From Bacteroidia bacterium (GTDB taxonomy: Bacteria; Bacteroidota; Bacteroidia; J057): a DNA stretch of 37,156 nt. Position numbers and translations under genes: made by a program. A model generated the notes under the pieces. That model was not told the DNA's origin. It saw only the letters and a list, made by a program, of their open reading frames with translations, and did not search any database. Below, one piece after another: positions 22,963 to 30,264 of the stretch. Location of the stretch: the NCBI GenBank assembly GCA_030430205.1, contig JAUIGE010000052.1:1-37156 (forward strand), read 5' to 3'. Numbering within the stretch: the stretch's first letter is position 1; each line of letters starts with the position of its first letter.

Positions 22963-25257
22963 TTATTGGAGAATCAACTTATGAATGCTTTGATTTTTAC
23001 CATCAGAGATCAAAAGGAAATAAAAACCCGATTCCAGGGAGCTGACATCAAGCCGATGAGGTCCTGCTGTAGCTGAACTTGTCGATTGAAAATTTCGAAT
23101 TAACTGATTTCGAATATTATAAATGGAAACACCGAAGGAAGGTCCCACAGCATCCGCAGGAAAAGAAATATAGACAAAATCCCTTGCGGGGTTTGGATAC
23201 ATCTGTATTTTTCCAACAAACTCATCCTCTAGATCTGTCGCCGGATCATATTCATAGGCTCCTATGTCCACGGTAGCATTAAACATCCGCGCATAGGCTC
23301 GCTGGTCATAGGATGGCGCGCCCTCATTGTCCCCGGAATCGATCGCGGGGCTTCCAGCTAAAAGGGCGTGGGTATAACTGCCTCCACCGTGATTTTTGAG
23401 TCCTCCAATTTTGGGATCCATCCCCAGGATATCTCCCGCACTGCGTGAAAAATGTGCCTGAGAATTGGCCTTCAACAGGTTATGTCCGCGAGAAACCGTC
23501 ACCCCAAAAACCTCCTGGCCTTCATCGGCACGGTTGTCGGCGATGATGCTATTTCGGGTAAAGAAAATCGCATCTGCATTGCTAAAGATAGCCCCGCCCC
23601 GCTTTTTTGCTTCATTATACACAAAAGTGCAATGATTGCTTTCCACGAAAGCAGAGTCAGTGAAAGAGTAATTGTCTATGGCTCCACCGTCCAGTATGGT
23701 TGCTCTATTATTTGAAAAAGTGCTATTCAGCAGATTCAAGGTAGCTTTTCCTCCTTCGCCATAATTGGCGATTGCACCGCCCGAAATGGCCTGGTTATTT
23801 GCAAAAGTACAAGCTTCCACATAGAGGCGACCTTTGTTGAGAATTGCGCCCCCTCCGGCTTGTTCAGGTTTTCCTTCTGCAAAAGAGAGGTTTTTAAGAG
23901 AAACCTGAACCATGGTGTCAACGATCAGATGGCGGTTTTTTCCACTGGCTCTCAGCCATAACACACGATCAGGATTCCCGAAGAAGGTTAAGTCTTTGTC
24001 TATATGAATCTCCGAATCCAGGTAAATACTCCCTTCAAAGCCTCCCAGGTCCAGGGTATCGTCGCCACAAGCATTGATTACAGCAAAGCGAAGCGAACCT
24101 GCTCCTTCATCATTTTTATTCAAAATAAGTCTGTCTTCCTCAGCATTTCTCTCAAAGGCTCCCAAATCAGAAGCGCCGATCCGGGCTCTTCCTGTTTGAT
24201 CATGTGAATATGAAGAAGCGACACCCTTATCTATAGCAGGGCTATTGCACTTAAGCGCATGTGAAGGAATGGGACTACCTCCATAATACCCCAGAGGCCC
24301 TATTTGGGCATCTACATTTACCAGATCATCTGGCATAAGATTATCGCCAATGGAGCTGTTAAAAGTCACTTTTCCCACCAGTAACCCCCCAAAAGAGGTA
24401 AGATTTCCAAAAACATCAGGGTTGTTGAGAGCACCCTTATTGTCTGCAACCAGGGTATTGGTATAGGATGTCAATCCAAATTGGGTGACATCTACACCAC
24501 CCGCTCCAAAAAGAGAGCTATTATTGGTGATTGTACAATGTATCAGGACAATGCTGCGTGTGGAATCTCCCATATCTTGATAATGCATAATAGCGCCTCC
24601 CCTATCTGTACCTTCATTTCCCGAAAAAGTACAATTAATGGCCACGACTTTGCTTCGTCCACCAGATCGGCCATCAGAGAAAATGGCTCCGCCAGATTTC
24701 GGGGTAAGAGTAACATTGGGACGTGCGGGCGTGGCATAATTTTGAATAAATGCACAATTGTTCAAAAACAATTCAGCATTTCTGCCCTGGCCCCCGGAAT
24801 TGCTGATCGCAGCACCATAGCCTCCATAATTATGGAGGAAGAGGCAGTTTTTAAAACTGGCTTTGCCAAAGTTTCTCAACACACCTCCATCGGAAAATAA
24901 ATCAGTCGAATCCAGAAGGGCATTGCCATTTTTGAAAGTTATATTTTCAAAATATACAACCGTAGCTGTATCCACTTTCATGATTCGAACTTTTTCTCCC
25001 CCACTGATGAAAAGAGAATCAGCTCCAGGACCGAAAAAATGGAGAGACTTTTTAATAAAAAGAGTTGAATCCAAAACAATTCCGTCTCTTATTGCAAAAT
25101 AAACAGAGTCCCCGTCTGCAGCATTTTCAATGTGCTCCCGGAGGCTGCCAGCTCCGGCATCAGCCTTCGAATTTACAGTCCATTGGGAGGCAGATAGGTG
25201 GGAAATGCTACAAAAAAGAAGGAAAAACAGAATAGATAAATAGTAATTTCTTTGCAT
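22963..25257 (-). CDS. Type IX-secreted beta-helix (CSLREA/choice-of-anchor) protein
   Basis: A 764-residue secreted protein. A signal peptide (residues 1-24, LSILFFLLFCSISHLSAS) is followed by two similar halves. Each begins with a CSLREA-like motif, VNSKADAGAGSLREHIENAADGDSV (28-52) and LNKNDEGAGSLRFAVINACGDDTL. Each continues into Gly/Asn-rich beta-helix repeats with NNCAF, SGGAI and GNEGT-type turns, and ends near the segment SPAID[KS]G. The C-terminus (about 690-764) is a type IX sorting domain with YPNPARDFVYI and a final GFYFLLISDGKNQSIHKLILQ, so it is exported and attached to the cell surface. Function unknown; probably an adhesin or glycan-binding protein. A TATTTTTG element lies 20 bases upstream. 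Confidence 0.88.
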   Translation of the reverse strand: MQRNYYLSILFFLLFCSISHLSASQWTVNSKADAGAGSLREHIENAADGDSVYFAIRDGIVLDSTLFIKKSLHFFGPGADSLFISGGEKVRIMKVDTATVVYFENITFKNGNALLDSTDLFSDGGVLRNFGKASFKNCLFLHNYGGYGAAISNSGGQGRNAELFLNNCAFIQNYATPARPNVTLTPKSGGAIFSDGRSGGRSKVVAINCTFSGNEGTDRGGAIMHYQDMGDSTRSIVLIHCTITNNSSLFGAGGVDVTQFGLTSYTNTLVADNKGALNNPDVFGNLTSFGGLLVGKVTFNSSIGDNLMPDDLVNVDAQIGPLGYYGGSPIPSHALKCNSPAIDKGVASSYSHDQTGRARIGASDLGAFERNAEEDRLILNKNDEGAGSLRFAVINACGDDTLDLGGFEGSIYLDSEIHIDKDLTFFGNPDRVLWLRASGKNRHLIVDTMVQVSLKNLSFAEGKPEQAGGGAILNKGRLYVEACTFANNQAISGGAIANYGEGGKATLNLLNSTFSNNRATILDGGAIDNYSFTDSAFVESNHCTFVYNEAKKRGGAIFSNADAIFFTRNSIIADNRADEGQEVFGVTVSRGHNLLKANSQAHFSRSAGDILGMDPKIGGLKNHGGGSYTHALLAGSPAIDSGDNEGAPSYDQRAYARMFNATVDIGAYEYDPATDLEDEFVGKIQMYPNPARDFVYISFPADAVGPSFGVSIYNIRNQLIRNFQSTSSATAGPHRLDVSSLESGFYFLLISDGKNQSIHKLILQ

Positions 25258-25277
25258 AATATTTGGCTCTACATTGG

Positions 25278-25303
25278 CAAAAATAAGCTTTCAAATAAGC
25301 CAA
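25278..25303 (-). promoter_or_regulatory. Possible promoter of the beta-helix protein gene
   Basis: Minus-strand TTG (25303-25301) and TATTTTTG (25285-25278). The -7 element is exact, but the 15-base spacing is shorter than the usual 19-21. Confidence 0.45.
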
Positions 25304-25368
25304 TTCTTCCCTTTACATCCTAGCAGTAAACGCGTGATCCCGTGATTTAGCGGCTAAAGGGGGAAAAA

Positions 25369-27336
25369 TTGCTTACTTTCGATTTTATCTCAAATTCAAC
25401 TGCTTTACTCATCGAACCGACAAACACCCCTCTGGAAATCCTGCGCACCTATTGGGGCTATGATGCTTTCAGGCCGCAACAGGAGGACATTATCCGTTCT
25501 GTTTTGGGCGATAAGGACACCCTTGCCCTCTTGCCGACTGGCGGCGGCAAGTCCATCTGCTTTCAGGTCCCCGCGCTGGCGCGCGATGGCATGGCGATCG
25601 TCATATCGCCTCTTATTGCACTGATGAAGGACCAGGTCGAAAACCTGGTAAAACGCGGCATCCCCGCCGCCTATATCAATAGCGGGATGGAGGTCCAGGA
25701 AGTGGACCATGTGCTGCAATCCGCTATGGATGGCGCTTATCGCCTGTTGTATGTGGCGCCAGAGCGCCTGCGGTCCGAGATGTTTCGCTTGAGGTTGCCC
25801 AGGATGCCGGTGCATCTCCTGGTCGTAGACGAGGCACATTGCATCAGCCAATGGGGCTATGACTTTCGTCCTTCCTATATGGATATTCCCCAAATCCGGG
25901 AGCAAAAACCCCACATCCCCATCATCGCCCTGACAGCCTCCGCCACCCCGCGTGTGCAGGCAGACATACAGGAAAAGCTGGAGATGAAGCAGGCAGCAGT
26001 TTTTCGAAAAAGCTTCAGACGCGATAATTTGCGCTATTTTGTGCTTCAGGAGGAAAATGTCACCCAGAGAATACTGACGATCTGTAACCGCACCCTGGGC
26101 AGCGGGATCATCTATGTGCGCACGCGCAAACGCACGACGGGATTAGCCAGATTTTTGCAGGAAAAAGGCCTCTCTGCGGCTGCTTACCACGGAGGGCTTT
26201 CGACCTCCGAGCGGGACGAGATACAGCAAAGCTGGGTTTCCGGCGAAACCCGCATCATGGTAGCCACCAATGCCTTTGGCATGGGCATAGACAAGCCTGA
26301 TGTGCGCTTTGTGCTGCACTTCAACCTGCCTTTCGATCTCGAAAGCTACTACCAGGAGGCAGGCCGCGGTGGCCGCGATGGGCAGACAGCCCTCGCTATC
26401 GCCTTTAACAATCCGGCGGATGTAGCTGAAGCCAGTCGCTGGGTAAAGCAAAAGTATCCCGAATGGGAAAGCCTCGTCAGGCATTATGACTTCCTGTGTA
26501 GCCATTTCAGCATTCCAAGCCAGGGAACAGTGCATGTGCGCCATGAATTTGACATCCGGACCCTGGCTCAGCAATCCGGCGAGCCGCTGCTTCATCTCTA
26601 CAATTCGATCAAATTGCTGGATCGGGAGGGTTTGCTCAAACTCGAAGAGGAAAGCGATGATTATGCCTTGATCCGAATCAAGTCAAACCCGCACAATATC
26701 TTGCGCTACCGGGAAAATTATCCCGCAGAAGGAGATGTGCTGGAATATGCCTTACGCACCATTGGAGGGGAAATTTACCATTATGATATGCGGTTTTTGC
26801 CTGGAAACTGGGCCCTAAAACTGGAAATATCTGCCCCCGCGCTGCAAAAGCGCCTCAACCAACTGGTGCAGCACCAGATGATATACTACCAGCCAGCCCG
26901 GGCTACGCCCACCATCAGCTTCTTCCAGGCGCGAAAGCGCCTCCGCCATGAAGACCTCGACTGGAAGAAATACACATTTCTGCGCCAGCAAAGCGATTTT
27001 CGCTTTGACAAAATGCTCAACTACCTGAATACCACGGAGATATGCAGAAGCCTGCTGATACAACAGTATTTTGGAGAAAAGGCTTTTGAGCCTTGTGGCA
27101 AATGCGATGTCTGCATCGGTCGATACAAAACGAAGGTTTCGGACGACGATTTTCGTTCGCTGCTCAAGGCGATCATGCAGGAGCTGCGCAAGCGCAGCCT
27201 CAGTTACCGGCAGGTAGTGCTGGAAATCCAGCAAGGCACTCCCGCCCAGCGGGAGAAAGTGCTTCGCTATTTACTCGATCAGAAGATGATTCTGATTTCA
27301 GATGATGGCATGCTGAAGGCTACTTCAACGTCCTGA
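25369..27336 (+). CDS. recQ: ATP-dependent DNA helicase RecQ
   Basis: A 655-residue 3'-5' DNA helicase for recombination and replication-fork repair. Walker A is LLPTGGGKS (Lys61), Walker B is DEAH (Asp154-His157, followed by CISQWGYDFRPSY), and the C-terminal helicase motif is TNAFGMGIDKPDVRFVLHFNLP with QEAGRGGRDG. The zinc site is CRSLLIQQYFGEKAFEPCGKCDVC. A winged-helix-like end follows, and no HRDC domain is seen. No ATG precedes motif I, so translation must start elsewhere; TTG at 25369 follows AAAGGGGGAAAAA, a good Shine-Dalgarno site. An in-frame stop lies eight codons upstream. The 3' end overlaps the convergent cytochrome gene by 17 bases. Confidence 0.95.
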   Translation: MLTFDFISNSTALLIEPTNTPLEILRTYWGYDAFRPQQEDIIRSVLGDKDTLALLPTGGGKSICFQVPALARDGMAIVISPLIALMKDQVENLVKRGIPAAYINSGMEVQEVDHVLQSAMDGAYRLLYVAPERLRSEMFRLRLPRMPVHLLVVDEAHCISQWGYDFRPSYMDIPQIREQKPHIPIIALTASATPRVQADIQEKLEMKQAAVFRKSFRRDNLRYFVLQEENVTQRILTICNRTLGSGIIYVRTRKRTTGLARFLQEKGLSAAAYHGGLSTSERDEIQQSWVSGETRIMVATNAFGMGIDKPDVRFVLHFNLPFDLESYYQEAGRGGRDGQTALAIAFNNPADVAEASRWVKQKYPEWESLVRHYDFLCSHFSIPSQGTVHVRHEFDIRTLAQQSGEPLLHLYNSIKLLDREGLLKLEEESDDYALIRIKSNPHNILRYRENYPAEGDVLEYALRTIGGEIYHYDMRFLPGNWALKLEISAPALQKRLNQLVQHQMIYYQPARATPTISFFQARKRLRHEDLDWKKYTFLRQQSDFRFDKMLNYLNTTEICRSLLIQQYFGEKAFEPCGKCDVCIGRYKTKVSDDDFRSLLKAIMQELRKRSLSYRQVVLEIQQGTPAQREKVLRYLLDQKMILISDDGMLKATSTS

Positions 27337-27958
27337 TATAAGACACCAATGCACTCAACTGACCATCAGTAAGCTTTTTGTATTTCGGCATGGCGTTTTT
27401 TCCATTCATGATGACCTCTTTCATCTGATCATCCGTCAGTTTGGAAAGGGTCAAATCCTTGGAACCCGCCGTTCCGGCTTTCCCATCTTCACCATGACAA
27501 GCCACACAGGCCGCTGGTGTTGCATTGTGGTACAGGTGATTTCCCTGTTCGATCTGATTATTAGCCAGATCTGCTGGAACTTCAACAGCTTCTGCCCCTA
27601 CCCCTGCTTTGTGCATTTCTGCCAAACCATAAACGGCGATCAGCAAAACAAATGAAAGCAAAGCCAAAGCTTTATTGGATTTTTTGAAGCCGATGACTGC
27701 CAGCGGAATGGCAGCAAAAACAGCGATGATTTTGATAATCATCAGCATATCTATTCGCGCGGCCGGCAATTGAACCAACATGACAACTCCAGTAACCAGA
27801 AAAAGGGTACTGATAACCATTTCCGGAATTTTCATCGCTTTGGTCAAACGCGCAAGCGTCTCCCGCCGATTCATCAGCAACAAGACCAGCTTGATCAAAT
27901 AAAGCAGGACAAAAAGAATAACAACGGCTTTGTGGGTGTGAAATAAACCTGTGTACAT
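27320..27958 (-). CDS. SirB2-like membrane domain fused to a cytochrome c
   Basis: A 212-residue fusion. Residues 5-115 hold four membrane helices in a SirB2-like arrangement, starting MYTGLFHTHKAVVILFVLLYLIKL, with His7 and His9 as possible haem or quinone-site ligands. Residues 120-212 form a class I c-type cytochrome domain with haem attachment CVACH at 151-155, the distal Met190 in NAMPKY and a final helix LSALVSYIRTLK. The domain faces the periplasm. I chose MYTGLF at 27958 because the frame upstream runs through heptamer array 3 and would add a meaningless NPKPETQ-type repeat. It is last in the folK-led run. The likely role is electron transfer; the partner is unknown. Confidence 0.85.
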   Translation of the reverse strand: MYTGLFHTHKAVVILFVLLYLIKLVLLLMNRRETLARLTKAMKIPEMVISTLFLVTGVVMLVQLPAARIDMLMIIKIIAVFAAIPLAVIGFKKSNKALALLSFVLLIAVYGLAEMHKAGVGAEAVEVPADLANNQIEQGNHLYHNATPAACVACHGEDGKAGTAGSKDLTLSKLTDDQMKEVIMNGKNAMPKYKKLTDGQLSALVSYIRTLK

Positions 27959-28018
27959 AATTTTATTTAGTTGAGATCGGGAAAATGGATATTTTTTAGA
28001 AAAATGACAACTGGGAGG

Positions 28019-28073
28019 TTTGGGTTTTGGGTTTTGGGTTTTGGGTTTTGGGTTTTGGGTTTCGGGTTTCGGG
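28019..28073 (-). repeat. CCCRAAA heptamer array 3 (about eight units)
   Basis: Minus strand: two CCCGAAA units, then five CCCAAAA units and one shortened unit. It lies between the methyltransferase stop and the cytochrome start. An octamer GGATGAG-type array and 4-5 other bases separate it from the stop, so it is one step away from the gene end, unlike arrays 1 and 2. Confidence 0.92.
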
Positions 28074-28081
28074 TTCATCTG

Positions 28082-28113
28082 CTCATCCTCTCATCCTCTC
28101 ATCCTCTCATCCT
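28082..28113 (-). repeat. AGGATGAG octamer array (four units)
   Basis: Four exact tandem octamers, minus-strand AGGATGAG, ending the methyltransferase gene. The last residues (RMRG) and the TGA stop (28101-28099) are encoded by repeat units. Confidence 0.92.
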
Positions 28114-28797
28114 CTCCCAAAGCTGACTCTTTACCATGCCAAGATAAAAGCTTTTTTCATGAGTTAATTGAAAATTTGCATCGCGAAAAAGAGAGCTTGG
28201 ATCGCAGAGTTTATTTCCAGACATGCTGGTAAACAGGCGAAAGAAGCGATACATCACCCAAATCAATGCGCGGGCGAAGGGGCGGAAAGCGTTTGCAGGA
28301 AGCTGAAAATCAATGAGATACCAACAGCCATCCGGCTGAAGCTGCTGCTTGAGTTTTTCGAAAACAGCTGGCAGTTCTTTTTGAGAAAAAAGGTCGAGGA
28401 AAAAAGGGGTGATCAGGATGTCAAACATTTTTTGCTCTGTCAAATCCAGCTGGGTTCCATGCAAAAAAGTGATTTTTTCCAGTTCCTGCGGGATTTCGCG
28501 CCTGGCAAAAGCACGCGCTTTTGCAATCATCGCCGCTGAGGCGTCGAGGTAGAGCAGCTCCGCAGGCTTTGCCTGCGTGCATAGCGGCTTCAAAAGCCAG
28601 CCGGTCCCGCCCCCTATCAGGAGGATTTTTCCTCCTGGAGGCAGTTTCTCCAGCAAGGCGCATTGCGCCTTTTCGATGGCTCTCCCAAACACCAGCCTGA
28701 CCAACAGGTCATAAACACCCGCCAGGCGGTCAAAACCCTTTCCCACCCTCCGCTCATCCTCTAATCCGCTCATCCTCTCATTTTCTAATCCGCTCAT
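28099..28797 (-). CDS. Class I SAM-dependent methyltransferase
   Basis: A Rossmann-fold methyltransferase. Motif I is ILLIGGGTGWLL (SAM-binding Gly-rich loop), followed by the acidic strand end LYLDASAAM and the later FDILITPFFLDLF motif near the active site. The C-terminus has LIWVMYRFFRLFTSM, a hydrophobic amphipathic stretch that may touch the membrane. The substrate is unknown; the family includes small-molecule and ubiquinone-type enzymes. The start is unclear: ATGs at 28824, 28797 and 28773 all lie within GGATTAG/GGATGAG repeat DNA that would add MSGLEDER-type residues, and the fold starts near GFDRLAGVYDLL. The same repeat type encodes the C-terminal residues, so the gene is framed by repeats. 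Confidence 0.85.
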   Translation of the reverse strand: MSGLENERMSGLEDERRVGKGFDRLAGVYDLLVRLVFGRAIEKAQCALLEKLPPGGKILLIGGGTGWLLKPLCTQAKPAELLYLDASAAMIAKARAFARREIPQELEKITFLHGTQLDLTEQKMFDILITPFFLDLFSQKELPAVFEKLKQQLQPDGCWYLIDFQLPANAFRPFARALIWVMYRFFRLFTSMSGNKLCDPSSLFRDANFQLTHEKSFYLGMVKSQLWERMRG

Positions 28798-28803
28798 CCT
28801 CTT
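28744..28803 (-). repeat. GGATTAG/GGATGAG array at the methyltransferase start
   Basis: Minus-strand copies of AGAGGATGAGCGGATTAG with a shortened copy, between the UbiA-like stop (28812) and the methyltransferase fold. It encodes the varying residues MSGLENER and MSGLEDER of the frame. Confidence 0.88.
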
Positions 28804-28811
28804 TCTTTTCC

Positions 28812-29663
28812 TTAAAATAACCAAACCAATACAGGCAGCAGAAAGGCGCCATCGCCAAAATAGCGGTACCGTTCTTTTTTACCGAAAAAAGAAGGCTTAT
28901 AGCAAATTGCCAAAAGCAGGCTTAACATCAATACATAAATGCCTTCTATCACCAGGTAGGAGCTTTCAAACTCTTGGTCCCACAAAACACCAGCCCCTAT
29001 TCCAAGCACACATACCGCAAGGAAAAGGATGATATGCAAGGTCCTTTTTTTGCCTATCGCCAATACAACAGAGGTATGTCCATCCCATTGGTCCGTTTCT
29101 TTTTCATATAGAGAAAAAAACAGCAGGTTGATCATGCAGAGCAGAAAAAACTGGACAAAAAGCAAGAGAGGAGCGAGCAGCCTCAGCTCCTCATACATCA
29201 CAAATGGTCCTCCCCAAACGCCCAGGGCGTAGATCAGACCTACCCCCAACTCCTTGTGCAACAGCCAGGAAACCTTGCTGCCAATCAGGCTCACCAGCGC
29301 CAAATGAAGCAATACAACGCCTCCCATGGCAAAGCCCAGATACAGCATTTCCGAAGGCACAAGCATGGCAACCCAACTCACACAAGACACCAGCAATACC
29401 AGCCATACAATGGCGATAGGCCAGAAATACTGATGATGAAATAAATGACGAGGGGTATGCGCGCGATCCTTTAGCCGCCAGGCATCCATGAGGTGGTCTG
29501 AAGTATAAATAACCCAGACGGCCATAGGCAGGGCAAGCCACCAGATCCAGGGCATAGGTTTGCTCAATAACCAAACAATCATGCTGCCGGAAGCCAGGGC
29601 TCCCAAAACCACATCTATGCTCAGATGCCTGAGTGTGTTCATGACAGCACGGCTTGTTTTCAT
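28812..29663 (-). CDS. UbiA-like membrane prenyltransferase homologue
   Basis: A 283-residue, eight- or nine-helix membrane protein of the UbiA type. The first Asp-rich motif looks like YTSDHLMDAWRLKDR (about residues 53-67), replacing NDxxDxxxD, and the second is YEKETDQWDGHTSVVLAIGKK. UbiA proteins join isoprenoid chains to aromatic or other acceptors. The first motif is diverged (SDHLMDAWR), so activity is uncertain. Its start overlaps the folK stop by four bases (ATGA), showing translational coupling. It is part of the folK - UbiA - methyltransferase - cytochrome run, which resembles a quinone-like pathway, though no quinone gene is certain. Confidence 0.7.
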   Translation of the reverse strand: MKTSRAVMNTLRHLSIDVVLGALASGSMIVWLLSKPMPWIWWLALPMAVWVIYTSDHLMDAWRLKDRAHTPRHLFHHQYFWPIAIVWLVLLVSCVSWVAMLVPSEMLYLGFAMGGVVLLHLALVSLIGSKVSWLLHKELGVGLIYALGVWGGPFVMYEELRLLAPLLLFVQFFLLCMINLLFFSLYEKETDQWDGHTSVVLAIGKKRTLHIILFLAVCVLGIGAGVLWDQEFESSYLVIEGIYVLMLSLLLAICYKPSFFGKKERYRYFGDGAFLLPVLVWLF

Positions 29664-30145
29664 ATCAACTTATCAGGTAATCTCTTCATTTCGGCGACAT
29701 CCATCTCTTTTAAGATATCGGAAAGTGTCCGCTCTCCTCCAGAAGGTATCCAGTCAGGATAAAGTTCAGCGAAAGGCGCGACAACAAATACCCGCTTCGG
29801 GTAGTAGGGATGCGGCAGCTGCAGACCCGGCTCATCCATGATGAGCCCGTCATATTCGACGATGTCGATGTCGATGAGCCGCGGGCCCCACTTGCGCTGG
29901 CGCACGCGCCCCATCTCCTCTTCTATCTGCAGGACGTCCTGCAGTAGTTCGCGAGGGCTTCCCTCGTAAGCCACTTCTGCCACGATATTCAGGAATTCAT
30001 CCTGATCTTTATCTCCCCAGGGGGGAGTCAGGTAGACTGATGACAGCTGGATCAGCTGTATGTCTTTTTTTGCCAAAAGCGCCAGGGCGCTTTGAAGGTT
30101 GGCGATTTTATCGCCTATGTTGGTTCCCAGTCCTAATATCTTCAA
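29660..30145 (-). CDS. folK: 2-amino-4-hydroxy-6-hydroxymethyldihydropteridine pyrophosphokinase
   Basis: A 161-residue HPPK, which transfers pyrophosphate from ATP to the pterin in folate synthesis. Family motifs are LGTNIGDKIANLQ (about residues 6-18), SSVYLTPPWGDKDQDEFLN, the ATP-site RKWGPRLIDIDIVEYD (about 83-98) and LPHPYYPKRVFVVAPFAEL. Length matches the family. The last base of the ORF overlaps the next gene start (ATGA), so UbiA-like protein synthesis is probably coupled. Other folate genes (folP, folB) are not in the window. No clear promoter was found upstream in the divergent spacer to sppA. Confidence 0.95.
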   Translation of the reverse strand: MKILGLGTNIGDKIANLQSALALLAKKDIQLIQLSSVYLTPPWGDKDQDEFLNIVAEVAYEGSPRELLQDVLQIEEEMGRVRQRKWGPRLIDIDIVEYDGLIMDEPGLQLPHPYYPKRVFVVAPFAELYPDWIPSGGERTLSDILKEMDVAEMKRLPDKLI

Positions 30146-30264
30146 GATATATGTAATAATATTGTGGCGCCTTCGACAAACGGATTGTCATCGCTGAAGG
30201 GCTTAAACTAACAAAAAAACCTTAGCCATATCAGCGTTTAACTCTAAAACAACAAAGTTATCAT

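Noticed and set aside
6448-28073. Telomere or replication-end sequence
   Set aside because: The arrays are internal, short and tied to gene stops, and there is no linear-end structure.
27959-28078. A 40-codon N-terminal extension of the cytochrome made of NPKPET-like repeats
   Set aside because: It is heptamer array 3 read in frame, and MYTGLF at 27958 fits the membrane domain.
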